The notes under the pieces were generated by a model that had not been told where the DNA came from, searched no databases, and saw nothing but the letters and a program-made list of their open reading frames with translations. 64,000 nucleotides of DNA, taken from positions 1 through 64,000 of the forward strand of contig JAHHIE010000006.1 in the NCBI GenBank assembly GCA_019358945.1. The letters are read 5' to 3'. Within the stretch, counting starts at the first letter, position 1. The number at the start of each line of letters is the position of its first letter. The stretch is from Stenomitos rutilans HA7619-LM2 (GTDB lineage: Bacteria; Cyanobacteriota; Cyanobacteriia; Leptolyngbyales; Leptolyngbyaceae). Shown here in pieces: positions 8,555 to 17,718 of the stretch. Made by a program: the position numbers and the translations under genes.

Positions 8555-9043
8555 TCATCGACTGCAAGTAGCTTCATACGGACGATCGTCCTTGTGGGTG
8601 AAGGCCCATGCACCATTCGCTAATTGGGTGGCTTTGAGATCGTCGTTTGGGTATGTAACGTCATCGTCTGCGGCACGATCGCCCATCTCAAGATACGTTA
8701 CGGTTGCATCCGATCGATTGATCAGTTGATGTGCAATGCCTGTGCCTGCTTTCAACCCGTAGCAGTCACCAGGGTTCAACATAAATTCCTCCTCTCTAAG
8801 CACCAATGTTGGGGTTCCTTCCAGCACAAAGATAAATTCGTCCTGCTTTGAGTGGCTGTGGGCGAGAGAAGAGATTGCGCCTGGTGATAGATGGGTTAAA
8901 TTGACTCCAAAGTTGGTCAACCCAAAAACATCTCCCAGCTTGCGTTTTAAGCGACCTTCAACGAGTGAGGCATACGGCTCTGGGTAATTCGTTTTGCCCA
9001 TTGGTGCCGCGATCGATTTTGCTGCAACTGGTAACTGCCTCAC
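8555..9043 (-). CDS. Cupin domain protein
   Basis: A 162-residue single cupin. Motif 1 is AHSHSKQDEFIFVLEG, giving two His and a Glu for metal binding, and motif 2 is PGDCYGLKAGTGIAHQLIN with the last His. Cupins of this type bind Fe, Mn or Zn; many act as isomerases, dioxygenases or sugar/aldehyde-binding proteins. No substrate can be assigned. Translation starts at GTG 9043, supported by a GGAGG ribosome-binding sequence five bases upstream. It is followed by the epoxide hydrolase-like gene on the same strand, so the two may be cotranscribed. Confidence 0.88.
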   Translation of the reverse strand: MRQLPVAAKSIAAPMGKTNYPEPYASLVEGRLKRKLGDVFGLTNFGVNLTHLSPGAISSLAHSHSKQDEFIFVLEGTPTLVLREEEFMLNPGDCYGLKAGTGIAHQLINRSDATVTYLEMGDRAADDDVTYPNDDLKATQLANGAWAFTHKDDRPYEATCSR

Positions 9044-9048
9044 AATAG

Positions 9049-9053
9049 CCTCC
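9049..9053 (-). promoter_or_regulatory. Ribosome-binding site deciding a GTG start
   Basis: On the minus strand GGAGG lies five bases before GTG 9043 of the cupin gene. A strong Shine-Dalgarno sequence is uncommon in this window and supports the non-ATG start. Confidence 0.6.
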
Positions 9054-9135
9054 GATTCACTACATGCTTTGCTTGTTCATCTGCTGTCGGGGATGACGCT
9101 TGGGCTGATCGCCCGTTCTTTCTTCAAAAATCCTG

Positions 9136-10062
9136 CTACCTGATCGGTGTCTGTACCTCGTTAAGCGCCTTTTGGTAAGAACGATTGGCAGGATTGAGCG
9201 CGATCGCCTGCTGGTAGGCCGCTGCTGCTGCCTGTCGCTGTCCTTGACGGTCTAGCACTACGCCCAAGCCGTAGTGAGTTTCAGCGCTCTTAGGGTTTAG
9301 CTGTAGCGCTTTACGGTAGTTTGCGATCGCGTCATCCAATTTTCCCTGCATTGCCAAAAGGCTGCCCAGATCGCGGTAGGCGGCAGTATAGTCTGGGTCA
9401 AGGCGAATGACCTGGCGATGGGCTGCGATCGCCTCTGCCAGTTTGCCCTGTTGCTTGAGTGCCGACCCTAAATGGTTGTAGGCCAGCACATGTTTCGGAT
9501 CGGCCTGAATCGCCTGACGGTACGCAACCGCTGCTGCCGCGAACTTCTGCTGCTTGCTGAACAAATCACCCATGCAGGTGTAGGTAAAGGCATAGCCTGG
9601 ATTGAACGCGACGGCCTGTTGGTAGGCGGCGATCGCGTCATCCAGTTTTCCCTGCTTTTCCAGCACAAACCCAATGCTGTTGTAGGCAAAAGTGTAACGG
9701 GCATCAAGTTGAATGGCCCTATGGTATGCCACGATCGCCTCAGCTAGCTGCCCCTGCTTCTCTAAAGCAGCGCCCAGGTTGAAAGAAGTAAACGCGTCTG
9801 TTGGATTGAGTCGCAAAGCGTCCTGATAAATGGCGATCGCTCCACTGAGATTGCCTTGCTGCTCTAGCTCTACACCACGCTCAACAAAGGCGTTGTATGC
9901 TCCGCGACTTATTAGAAGCGTGATCGCAAGCGTCAACGTCACACCTAGCAACAGCCGCTGGGTGCGTGTGAAGTGCGGGGAAGAACGATCGGAGGCACGT
10001 TCAAGTTGTTTGCCCAGACCAAGTTGTCTAATTTGGCGATGCATTCTTTGATGAAATTTCAT
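9136..10062 (-). CDS. Membrane-anchored tetratricopeptide repeat protein
   Basis: The first 33 residues are strongly basic, then one hydrophobic helix (about 38-56, LLLGVTLTLAITLLI) anchors the protein. From about residue 66 to the end there are seven to eight near-perfect TPR units of 34 residues with the pattern KQGKLxxAIAxYxxAIxLNPxxAxxYxxLG. The repeats probably lie on one side of the membrane as a protein-interaction scaffold. Partner is unknown. The strong similarity among repeats suggests recent internal duplication. It lies between the cupin and the sugar-phosphate transferase genes on the same strand. Confidence 0.9.
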   Translation of the reverse strand: MKFHQRMHRQIRQLGLGKQLERASDRSSPHFTRTQRLLLGVTLTLAITLLISRGAYNAFVERGVELEQQGNLSGAIAIYQDALRLNPTDAFTSFNLGAALEKQGQLAEAIVAYHRAIQLDARYTFAYNSIGFVLEKQGKLDDAIAAYQQAVAFNPGYAFTYTCMGDLFSKQQKFAAAAVAYRQAIQADPKHVLAYNHLGSALKQQGKLAEAIAAHRQVIRLDPDYTAAYRDLGSLLAMQGKLDDAIANYRKALQLNPKSAETHYGLGVVLDRQGQRQAAAAAYQQAIALNPANRSYQKALNEVQTPIR

Positions 10063-10168
10063 GCGATCGTGCCAGCAATTGCCCTGATTCTAATGGAAGC
10101 CACTCAAGCGCACATCCCCACAATCACGGCCTTTACCAGCTTTCCCAACTCCCAGCGCCCTTCTTACA

Positions 10169-11236
10169 TTACGCCTGCGATTGACGGGCTGTTTTCCAGA
10201 CTTGCCAGCCAATAAAGCTTAAAAGCACCGTAGCCCCGATCGCATAGCCCAGACCACTGGGCATACCAGAAACAGCTAAGGCCAGAGTTCCCGCCCAAAG
10301 TGTCAGCGAGTAGATAAACAAGACTGTCAAACGTTGCGACAACCCCGCTTGCAGCAACCGATGGTGCAAATGGCGTTTATCGGCCACAAAGGGAGACTTA
10401 CCACGTCGGAGCCGATCCAAAATCACGGCTGACATATCCAAAATAGGCACGGCCAGAATCAAGTAAGGCAAGACAACCGCCACCGTCAACGCGACAGTGG
10501 TGACTCCTTTGACCAATCCAATAATGCCAATCCCGGCCAGAGAAAAGCCCATAAAGTATGCGCCCCCATCCCCCATAAAGATTTGGGCAGGGTTAAAGTT
10601 ATAGCGCAGAAAGCCCAGCGCTCCACCTGCGAGGGCGGCTGCAATCAATGCGGCGGCTGGCTGCTTCATAAATAGGCAAACGATAAACATGACGACCGCA
10701 GCAATGCCGCTTACCCCTGCTGCCAGACCGTCCAGTCCGTCAATCCAGTTAATGGCGTTTGCCATGCCCACCAGCCAGACGATCGTGATCGGTAAACTCA
10801 CTAAATCAGGAAGAGATACCAACCCGATCGTTGGAATGGTTAAAAAGTCAATTTGCACGCCAACTTTCCACGCTAACCCCGCAATAAGCGCCTGCAAAAT
10901 CAAGCGCGTGATGGGAGAGAGGCTAAACAAATCATCTGCTAGCCCAATCAAGAAGAAGGCTAAGCCGCCGATCGTGACTCCCCAAACCTCATACTCCTTT
11001 TCGGGGGGCAACACACCAAAGCCACCCGTCCACCAAACAATGAGCAGCCCAGCGAGTGTACCTAAAAAAATCGAAACGCCCCCCAGACGCACCATTGGGC
11101 GCTTATGGATTTTTCTGCCGCCTGGTTTGTCAAAATGTCCGCTTTTAAGCCCAATTTTCTTAACGATCGGGGTTGCCAGGAGGACAACCAGCGAAGAAAC
11201 CAGAAATGCGGTTAGGTTATACAAAGGATCAGGCAT
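10169..11236 (-). CDS. Polyprenyl-phosphate sugar-1-phosphate transferase, MraY/WecA/TagO family
   Basis: This integral membrane enzyme transfers a sugar 1-phosphate (usually GlcNAc-1-P) from a UDP-sugar to undecaprenyl phosphate, starting a surface polysaccharide. About 10-11 hydrophobic helices are apparent. Family motifs are GLADDLFSLSP (paired Asp), NAINWIDGLDGLAAG (catalytic NxxNxxDGxxGL), FMGDGGAYFMGF and the WecA-type DKRHLHHRLL, whose His residues separate it from MraY. The 355-residue length is typical. The ATG at 11236 is preceded upstream by a perfect 16-bp hairpin (11286-11321). The actual sugar cannot be read from sequence. Confidence 0.93.
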   Translation of the reverse strand: MPDPLYNLTAFLVSSLVVLLATPIVKKIGLKSGHFDKPGGRKIHKRPMVRLGGVSIFLGTLAGLLIVWWTGGFGVLPPEKEYEVWGVTIGGLAFFLIGLADDLFSLSPITRLILQALIAGLAWKVGVQIDFLTIPTIGLVSLPDLVSLPITIVWLVGMANAINWIDGLDGLAAGVSGIAAVVMFIVCLFMKQPAAALIAAALAGGALGFLRYNFNPAQIFMGDGGAYFMGFSLAGIGIIGLVKGVTTVALTVAVVLPYLILAVPILDMSAVILDRLRRGKSPFVADKRHLHHRLLQAGLSQRLTVLFIYSLTLWAGTLALAVSGMPSGLGYAIGATVLLSFIGWQVWKTARQSQA

Positions 11237-11285
11237 TTGGATGTCTGGGTCGAGGATAAGCGACAGGCAGAGTGTACTACACTTC

Positions 11286-11321
11286 AGATGATTGTTAGCA
11301 AAGAATTGCTAACAATCATCT
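11286..11321. repeat. Perfect 16-bp inverted repeat (hairpin)
   Basis: Arms 11286-11301 and 11306-11321 are exact reverse complements with a 4-base loop (AGAA). There is no T-run on either side, so a simple intrinsic terminator is unlikely. It lies 50 bases upstream of the sugar-phosphate transferase start codon and would be in its leader if transcription starts further upstream. Confidence 0.8.
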
Positions 11322-11416
11322 CCGGAGCGGGTCGAGCCTCTTAAGGGTATACGCTTAATCTGAACTTGAGCTTAATCAAATCATTGGCGGAAGGAACGAA
11401 CAGGGCAAGACTACAC

Positions 11417-11545
11417 TTAATCATGCGAATGACTAGAAGCGTCTGTGTTGAGATTCTCAGTGTGACTGAGTTCTACCCCTTCCTCTTCGTGATCATGCTT
11501 CCAGGTAAGGAACAGCGCGCCGTTTAGCTTTTGCAATCGTTGCAT
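11417..11545 (-). CDS. Possible small acidic/His-rich peptide (42 aa)
   Basis: A minus-strand frame starts at ATG 11545 (GTG 11548 adjoins it) and ends at TAA 11417. It encodes a short N-terminal part (MQRLQKLNGALFLTWKH) and a tail rich in His, Asp, Glu, Ser and Asn ending in SSHSHD. No family is recognised and no clear ribosome-binding site is visible. It may be chance. Confidence 0.2.
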   Translation of the reverse strand: MQRLQKLNGALFLTWKHDHEEEGVELSHTENLNTDASSHSHD

Positions 11546-11847
11546 CACTCTGTGCCGTTGCTATGACAGATAGATGTGCCTCTCTTGTCTTAATACAACT
11601 CTTATACAACGCCAGGTTTTGCCTCCCGGAAATTGCCTTGCCCTGACATTAGAGGAAGGTGTTGGGAAGCGCGAGGCGTGAGGCAATCCCTCTTCTACGA
11701 TTTTTGTTGTTGATCACGGCTGCAAGAGTGAACGCTGGTCGTTCTTTGCGATCGCAGAATGTTTATAGTACTTTTGTATTAAAATGTAGTCTGTTCGCGC
11801 GATCACACGCGATCGTTGGCGAATAGTCGATTGATCAGCAGTCACGT

Positions 11848-12675
11848 TTGACAGAGCAACATCAGATATGCCTGTTGACAGCTTTGCTTCAAGCTTCGCA
11901 AACCCTTAGCGCTTATCGCAATACCACCAGAGTACGTATGGCTAAACTCGCACGGATGGCTAAAACAACCTCTCCAAATGTGAGTGGTTTGATTCGCTCT
12001 TTCCTTTTTTTGAGTGCGGCCTTGGGGGGCATTGGTCTTGCTCTAACGCTGCTTCATCGTCTGCTGCCCTTTCTGCAAATCCTTGTGCCTGTATTAGGGG
12101 TGTGGTGGGTCTGGCAACGACATCGTAAGACGCAGCAGCGCCAGCAAAAACAGCTAAACACGCTCTTTTATCGCCTCTTACAGGAACATAGCGGACGCAT
12201 GACGCTGTTAGATTTTGCCATGACAGCTGCCATTCCTGCCGTTGTGGCGCGTCATTACCTTGATAGCCGCGCCAAAGAATTTGCCGCCCGTTTTGAGGTG
12301 ACAGAGCAGGGTGATGTGGTTTACGTTTTCTCAACGCTGCAATTTTCTCGCTTAAAGCCAACGCTAACCGCAACGACTGTAACTCAAGACGATAGTGCGG
12401 ATGTACTGCCGCTACTTGATGCACTCACTCAGACTGAACTTGCCAAACGACTCGGTGTGGCGGCAAAAACCATCAGCCGCAAGAAGCACTTGCCCACGCT
12501 GCTTGCCTGGAGCCAAACCCGTGATCCTAACGGCGTGAGTTGGTCGTATGACGCTGAAGCACAGCGCTTTTTGCCCCTGAGCGATCGCCGATCGACACAG
12601 TTCCGGCACAAACAGTTGCCTGCACAAGCAGAGGAAGAAGGTGCAGCAGCGCCAGACGCTGGTAAACGACTATAG
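11848..12675 (+). CDS. Membrane-anchored protein of unknown function with helix-turn-helix-like C-terminal half
   Basis: The frame starts at TTG 11848; in-frame ATGs at 11938 and 11956 (MAKLARMAKTT) are plausible real starts. Two adjacent hydrophobic helices (about residues 50-68 and 72-90 of the long form) precede a basic KTQQRQQKQ linker. Then comes a domain reading LLQEHSGRMTLLDFAMTAAIP...YLDSRAKEFAARFEVTEQGDVVYVF, which looks like a winged-helix fold followed by a beta wing. A further ALTQTELAKRLGVAAKTISRKK segment resembles a helix-turn-helix. Function is unknown; a membrane-tethered DNA-binding or protein-binding role is a guess. It converges on transketolase. Confidence 0.7.
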   Translation: MTEQHQICLLTALLQASQTLSAYRNTTRVRMAKLARMAKTTSPNVSGLIRSFLFLSAALGGIGLALTLLHRLLPFLQILVPVLGVWWVWQRHRKTQQRQQKQLNTLFYRLLQEHSGRMTLLDFAMTAAIPAVVARHYLDSRAKEFAARFEVTEQGDVVYVFSTLQFSRLKPTLTATTVTQDDSADVLPLLDALTQTELAKRLGVAAKTISRKKHLPTLLAWSQTRDPNGVSWSYDAEAQRFLPLSDRRSTQFRHKQLPAQAEEEGAAAPDAGKRL

Positions 12676-12690
12676 CCAACAGTATGCATC

Positions 12691-12726
12691 ACAAAAGGCT
12701 CCCTGATGCTTCAGGGAGCCTTGAAA
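12691..12726. terminator. Bidirectional intrinsic terminator between convergent genes
   Basis: A perfect 12-bp stem (12695-12706 with 12711-12722, loop TGCT) lies between the ends of the plus-strand unknown gene and the minus-strand transketolase. Read on the minus strand, the stem runs into TTTTG, so it best fits as the tkt terminator. Confidence 0.8.
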
Positions 12727-12753
12727 ACACAGTCAGGACGTTTCTGTAACGGT

Positions 12754-14769
12754 TTAACCCAGCAATGCTTTTGCTTTTGCAACCACATTCTCGACGGTGT
12801 AACCAAACTTATCCATAATTGTGCCGCCGGGAGCCGAAACGCCAAAGCGATCAACACTAAGAATGTCGCCTTGGTCGCCAGCGTATTTCTGCCAGCCCAT
12901 GCTGATACCCGCTTCTACAACCAGTCGCTTGGTCACCGCTTTGGGTAGCACAGATTCCTTGTAGGCAGCATCCTGCGCTTCAAAAAGTTCCCACGAAGGC
13001 ATTGAGACCACACGGACTTTAGTGCCTTCACTGGTCAACTGTTCGGCAGCTTTGACGCAAAGACCCACTTCAGAGCCTGTGCCAATCAAGATCACATTCG
13101 GTGTCCCGTCGGAGTCAATGACCGCATAGGCTCCTTTTGCCACACCGTCGATCGACGAACCTGCCAGGTTTGGTACGGCCTGACGCGAAAAGGCGATCAA
13201 GGTAGCACGATTCTGGCTGGCGTTGAGTACCGCTACTTTGTAAGCACCAGATGTTTCTGTGCCGTCGGCAGGACGCAGTACGATGAGGTCGGGAATCGCT
13301 CGCAAGGAGGCGATCGTCTCCACGGGTTGGTGCGTTGGGCCATCTTCACCTAGTGCCACAGAGTCATGAGTCATCACCCAAATCACGCCCGCTTGCGACA
13401 GTGCAGACAAGCGAATTGCACCCCGCATGTAGTCGGTGAAGATGAGGAACGTTGCCCCATAGGGAATCAGACCTGATCCGTGTAAAGCCATACCATTGCA
13501 GATTGCGCCCATCCCGTGTTCGCGCACACCAAAATGAACGTTACGGTTTTCGTAGTGTCCTTTCTGGAAGTTGCCAGACCCTTTCAACTCGGTAAGGTTG
13601 GAGTGGGTCAGGTCAGCAGACCCGCCAATCAGTTCTGGCAGCACCTTAGCTAGTGCATTTAGAGTGATTTCGGAGTGCTTGCGAGTGGCTAATTGCTTGT
13701 CTTCGGGTTTGTAGGTGGGCAGTACGCTCTCCCAACCATCGGGCAGCTTGCCATTCAAAAGACGATCGAACTCGGCGGCTGGCTCTGCATATTTGGTCTT
13801 GTACTGCGCCCAGGTTTCATTCCATTCCGCTTCCAGGCTGGCTCCGCGATCGACCGCTTTGCGCAAATGGGCCAGAGCATCATCGGGTACGACAAAGGGT
13901 TCGTATTCCCAGCCCAGGTTATCGCGGGTCAGCTTGATTTCATCAGGCCCCAGCACAGAACCGTGAGCATCGGCGGTACCCTGCTTGTTGGGAGAACCGT
14001 AGCCGATTGTCGTCGTGACCTTGATCATGGTGGGCTTGTCAGTCACGGTTTTTGCTTCCGCGATCGCTTTGGCAATCCCTTCTAAATCAGTGTTGCCATC
14101 CTTAACGTGCAAGACATGCCAGCCATACGCCTCAAAGCGTTTGGAAACATCCTCGGTAAAGGCGATGTCAGTTGAGCCGTCGATCGAGATGTGGTTATCG
14201 TCGTACAGCGCAATCAATTTGCCCAGACCCAGGTGCCCTGCCAGAGAACAGGCTTCACCCGATACGCCTTCCATGTTGCAACCGTCGCCCAAAATCACGT
14301 AGGTGTAGTGGTCTACGAGAGTGAGATCCGGCTTGTTGAACCTGGCGGCTAAATGCGCTTCGGCGATCGCCAGCCCAACCGCATTCGCAATGCCCTGACC
14401 CAGTGGCCCAGTCGTCACCTCTACCCCAGGAGTCTCAAAGTTTTCAGGGTGCCCTGGTGTTTTCGATTCCCACTGGCGAAACTGCTTGATGTCGTCGATC
14501 GACACACTGTCATACCCCGTCAAATACAGCAGCGAGTACTGCAACATGCAGCCGTGCCCCGCAGACAGCACAAAGCGATCGCGGTTGAACCACTTGGGGT
14601 TCTTGGGATTGAACCGTAAAAACTGATCCCAAAGCACGAACGCCATCGGTGCAGCGCCCATTGGTAAACCAGGATGACCAGATTTTGCCTTTTCAACCGC
14701 ATCCACAGACAGGAAGCGGATCGAGTTGATACAGAGTTGTTCGAGGGTTTGGGTGGTTGCGACAGCCAT
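12754..14769 (-). CDS. tkt: Transketolase
   Basis: This thiamine-diphosphate enzyme of the Calvin and pentose phosphate cycles moves two-carbon ketol units between sugar phosphates. Visible are the N-terminal [19 protein letters not shown], the TPP-binding [13 protein letters not shown] and the central TPP-dependent pyrimidine domain segments [13 protein letters not shown] and DGPTHQPVE. The length from ATG 14769 ([16 protein letters not shown]) is 671 residues, normal for the family. The open frame extends to 14895, but that extension is hydrophobic and unrelated to transketolases. AGAGAAG just upstream of 14769 can serve as a ribosome-binding site. A strong hairpin follows the stop. Confidence 0.97.
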   Translation of the reverse strand: MAVATTQTLEQLCINSIRFLSVDAVEKAKSGHPGLPMGAAPMAFVLWDQFLRFNPKNPKWFNRDRFVLSAGHGCMLQYSLLYLTGYDSVSIDDIKQFRQWESKTPGHPENFETPGVEVTTGPLGQGIANAVGLAIAEAHLAARFNKPDLTLVDHYTYVILGDGCNMEGVSGEACSLAGHLGLGKLIALYDDNHISIDGSTDIAFTEDVSKRFEAYGWHVLHVKDGNTDLEGIAKAIAEAKTVTDKPTMIKVTTTIGYGSPNKQGTADAHGSVLGPDEIKLTRDNLGWEYEPFVVPDDALAHLRKAVDRGASLEAEWNETWAQYKTKYAEPAAEFDRLLNGKLPDGWESVLPTYKPEDKQLATRKHSEITLNALAKVLPELIGGSADLTHSNLTELKGSGNFQKGHYENRNVHFGVREHGMGAICNGMALHGSGLIPYGATFLIFTDYMRGAIRLSALSQAGVIWVMTHDSVALGEDGPTHQPVETIASLRAIPDLIVLRPADGTETSGAYKVAVLNASQNRATLIAFSRQAVPNLAGSSIDGVAKGAYAVIDSDGTPNVILIGTGSEVGLCVKAAEQLTSEGTKVRVVSMPSWELFEAQDAAYKESVLPKAVTKRLVVEAGISMGWQKYAGDQGDILSVDRFGVSAPGGTIMDKFGYTVENVVAKAKALLG

Positions 14770-15289
14770 GACTTCTCTTAATTTAATAACGGCGTGGGGG
14801 TGGGCAGACAGGTAGCGGCAGACAGCCAAGGGCGAACAAAGGCTGTTAATGATTATACAGATTACGAACAGTAAGCAACTATACCTATTGCTCATCGTTT
14901 AAAGTTTATAACTTAACCTGCCAATGATCTATCCTTTGTGCAAGCAAATCTGGCAAATGACAGTGATGAGCGGTCAGCTATCAGCGGTCAGCTATCAGGG
15001 GCAGGGGGCAGAGGGCGGCTATCGGCTGGCAGAAGCAGGGTTAAAACGCGATACTCAAAGTTCGGTTTGTGGTCAATGGTTCAGTAGAAATAAGGCTGAT
15101 GGCTGAAAGCTGATAGCTGACCGCCGTATCGCCACTGTCTGCTTATAGTTTCGTCAAGCAGGGGCAGAAGTCAAGCGTCGAAATGACAACGGTTGTCTAG
15201 AATAAGGCTGAAGTAGACCGGAACGCACAGAAGCGACTGTGTTTCTGAAGCTTGACCGTGTTGGTGGCAATCTTTTGCGTAGATAACTC
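14770..15289. other. Intergenic region with dispersed repeat copies
   Basis: It lies between divergent tkt and the FHA-penicillin-binding protein. Two copies of the AGCGGTCAGCTATC-type repeat lie at about 14964-15003 and, in the opposite sense, 15090-15125. The promoters of both genes must be in the flanks. No coding frame of interest was seen. Confidence 0.6.
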
Positions 15290-17560
15290 ATGACCCCGCC
15301 CCCTCGTCGATCGCAAACGCTGTTAGGCGCGCTTACCCAGGCCGTGCAGACGGTTCATGCGAAGATCAATTTTTCTAAGCTGCAACTGAAGCCAAATGCA
15401 CGGGTGCCTGAACTGCGCGTGCAGGATGCAGCGGCAACCCAGGCAGATGTCTACCCACTGCTAGGCGATCGTTATGTGCTGGGGCGCAGTTCCAAGTCGT
15501 GCGACATCGTGGTACGCAACCCGGTTGTGAGCCAGGTACATTTGACGCTGAACCGAGATAGCCGCCGACAACGATTACTGGGGGCACTCTTTCGTCCGCC
15601 CTTTTTCCTCAAAGACGAAAATTCTACCAACGGCATTTATCGGGGTAAGCGACGGGTGCGATCGACCCAACTGCGTCATAACGCCGTTTATACCCTTGGC
15701 CCACCGGAATTAGCGGCGGCTGTCCGCATTCAATTTATCGATCCGCCCCCCTGGTACGTTCTAGCCGTTCGCTACAGCATGTACGGCCTTGGCGGGATCA
15801 CGGCACTGGCTGTTGTCGCTGTACTCATCGAATGGCAAAAGTTTTCCGTGAGTCCTTTGCCTGCGTCGGTGCAGGGGCCGTTTGTGGTCTATGCACGGGA
15901 TGGGCAAACGCCACTTAGCCCTGTGACCAATCGAACTCACACCGAGTTTAAGAACCTGTCGGACTTCTCACCCTACTTAGCCAACGCCGCGATCGCCTCT
16001 GAAGATTCTCGCTATTACTGGCATTTAGGCGTTGATCCGATCGGCACCCTGCGGGCACTGGTGGCAAATGTCCGCGGTGGCGGCATTAAAGAAGGTGGCA
16101 GTACGCTCACTCAGCAGCTTGCTCGCAGTCTACTGCGGCAATACGTGGGCACGGAAGATTCTGCTGGACGCAAATTGCGCGAAGCGGCGGTAGCGCTGAA
16201 GCTGGAAACGGTTTACAGCAAAGATTTTCTGATGCTGACTTATCTCAATCGGGTCTACCTGGGCAATGAGGCGTACGGGTTTGAGGATGCGGCAGAGCTT
16301 TATTTGGGTAAGTCGGCAAAGGATTTAACCCTATCTGAAGCGGCAATGCTGGTGGGGATTTTGCCTGCACCGAATAGCTTTAACCCAGCACGCAACTACG
16401 ACAAAGCGATCGAACTTCGCAACGGGGTGCTCGATCGTATGGCCGTGTTAAACATGGCGAGTGCCGAAGAGATTCAGCGGGCACGGCGATCGCGTATAGA
16501 CGTAAATCCCAAGGCAAAGGCTGAACTGGATAGCGTCATCGCGCCTTATTACTACAGCTATGTCTTCAGCGAACTCCAGCAGCTTTTGGGTGAACAGCTT
16601 GCCGAGGAAGGCAATTTTATTATTGAAACCGGGCTTGACCTTCAGATGCAGTCTAAAGCAGAAGCCAGTCTCCGCGATGCTGTGGATGGCCCAGGTATCA
16701 GCAATGGTTACTCTCAGGGCGCGATCGTTACCCTGGATGCCAAAACAGGCGAAATTCTTGCCCTGGTTGGCGGTGTGGACTACAAGAAAAGTCAGTTCAA
16801 CCGAGCATCCCAGGCCATGCGCCAGCCAGGATCGACCTTCAAGGTGTTTACCTACACAACGGCGATCGAGCAGGGTATTTCACCCAACAATGCTTACTCC
16901 TGTGCGCCCCTAAACTGGGATGGACAATACTTTGCAGGCTGTCATGCAGGCAGCGGTAGCCTGGACATGTACACCGGGTTGGCACAGTCCGAAAACGTGG
17001 TGGCCTTGCGGATTGCACAGCAGGTAGGGTTGAATAACGTGATTCGTACCGCTCAGCGTATGGGCATTCGGTCTGAGTTAAAAGCCACCCCAGGATTAAT
17101 CATTGGTCAGAGTGAGGTCACGCCGCTAGAGATGACAGGTGCCTTTAGCATCTTTGCCAATGGTGGCGTGAGCAATCCCCCACGCGCGATTCGGCGCGTT
17201 TTAGATGGCGGCGACTGCAAAAACCCCAAAGATATTAAGTCCTGTCGGGTCATTTACAGCATGGAGCAAGACGCTCAACGGAACCAGCCTGTGCTGAAGC
17301 CAGACGTTGCCGAAACCATGACCAACCTTCTACAAGGGGTTGTGAGTGGGGGTACCGGACGAGCGGCGGCGATCGGTCAGGGCGAAGCGGGTAAAACTGG
17401 AACCACAAACGATAACGTAGACCTGTGGTTTATTGGCTACATCCCTAACAGTTTGGTGACGGGCATTTGGCTAGGCAATGATAACAACTCACCAACCTCT
17501 GGCAGCAGTGGTCAAGCGGCACAGCTTTGGGGCAATTATATGGGTAAAATTGCTCGTTGA
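15290..17560 (+). CDS. Class A penicillin-binding protein (PBP1A-like) with N-terminal FHA domain
   Basis: A bifunctional peptidoglycan glycosyltransferase/transpeptidase. An FHA domain occupies about residues 55-150: the phosphothreonine-binding signature is LGRSSKSCDIVV, then VSQVHL and ENSTNGIY. One transmembrane helix follows (about 157-180). The GT51 domain (about 215-390) has the catalytic Glu in ASEDSRYYWH and EGGSTLTQQLARSLL. The transpeptidase has SxxK at S515-K518 (GSTFK), SxN in AQSENV and KTG at K702. The FHA domain is cytoplasmic and would bind a phosphothreonine protein, suggesting Ser/Thr kinase control of wall synthesis (inference). Length 756. ATG at 15290. Confidence 0.94.
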   Translation: MTPPPRRSQTLLGALTQAVQTVHAKINFSKLQLKPNARVPELRVQDAAATQADVYPLLGDRYVLGRSSKSCDIVVRNPVVSQVHLTLNRDSRRQRLLGALFRPPFFLKDENSTNGIYRGKRRVRSTQLRHNAVYTLGPPELAAAVRIQFIDPPPWYVLAVRYSMYGLGGITALAVVAVLIEWQKFSVSPLPASVQGPFVVYARDGQTPLSPVTNRTHTEFKNLSDFSPYLANAAIASEDSRYYWHLGVDPIGTLRALVANVRGGGIKEGGSTLTQQLARSLLRQYVGTEDSAGRKLREAAVALKLETVYSKDFLMLTYLNRVYLGNEAYGFEDAAELYLGKSAKDLTLSEAAMLVGILPAPNSFNPARNYDKAIELRNGVLDRMAVLNMASAEEIQRARRSRIDVNPKAKAELDSVIAPYYYSYVFSELQQLLGEQLAEEGNFIIETGLDLQMQSKAEASLRDAVDGPGISNGYSQGAIVTLDAKTGEILALVGGVDYKKSQFNRASQAMRQPGSTFKVFTYTTAIEQGISPNNAYSCAPLNWDGQYFAGCHAGSGSLDMYTGLAQSENVVALRIAQQVGLNNVIRTAQRMGIRSELKATPGLIIGQSEVTPLEMTGAFSIFANGGVSNPPRAIRRVLDGGDCKNPKDIKSCRVIYSMEQDAQRNQPVLKPDVAETMTNLLQGVVSGGTGRAAAIGQGEAGKTGTTNDNVDLWFIGYIPNSLVTGIWLGNDNNSPTSGSSGQAAQLWGNYMGKIAR

Positions 17561-17620
17561 GACGGGCGATCAACATTACTAATTGCACTTGGGCGATCGC
17601 CATCATGCCAATCCAAAGCT

Positions 17621-17718
17621 CTAGTGGTTCGTCAGTTTTGATTTTGTGCTTTGGGTTTAGCAAAGGTTGTTCTTTTGTAAGTGAGAAACTCACAAAATAA
17701 GTCTTGACAGACCACTAG
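17621..17718. mobile_element. MITE-like element with CTAGTGGT terminal inverted repeats
   Basis: A 98-bp segment begins CTAGTGGTTCGTCAG and ends, as reverse complement, CTAGTGGTCTGTCAAG. Both ends then carry ATTTTGTG at a similar distance, giving imperfect terminal inverted repeats of about 27 bases. The TA at each tip fits target duplication by IS630/Tc1-type transposases. It has no coding capacity, so it would depend on a transposase elsewhere. Confidence 0.7.

Larger units (their letters stand above)
11237..11847. other. Intergenic region, 611 bp
   Basis: It separates divergent genes. It holds a perfect hairpin at 11286-11321, a small CTCAGT/ACTGAG dyad at 11456-11470, a possible 42-codon minus-strand frame at 11417-11545 and an AT-rich stretch just before 11848. 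No RNA gene was recognised. Confidence 0.6.

Noticed and set aside
10689-11291. 200-codon plus-strand frame over the sugar-phosphate transferase gene
   Set aside because: Antisense shadow; the minus strand encodes all family motifs of a MraY/WecA enzyme.
14770-14895. Upstream extension of the transketolase frame
   Set aside because: The 42 extra residues are hydrophobic, unlike transketolase N-termini, while ATG 14769 has a ribosome-binding site and the family start.
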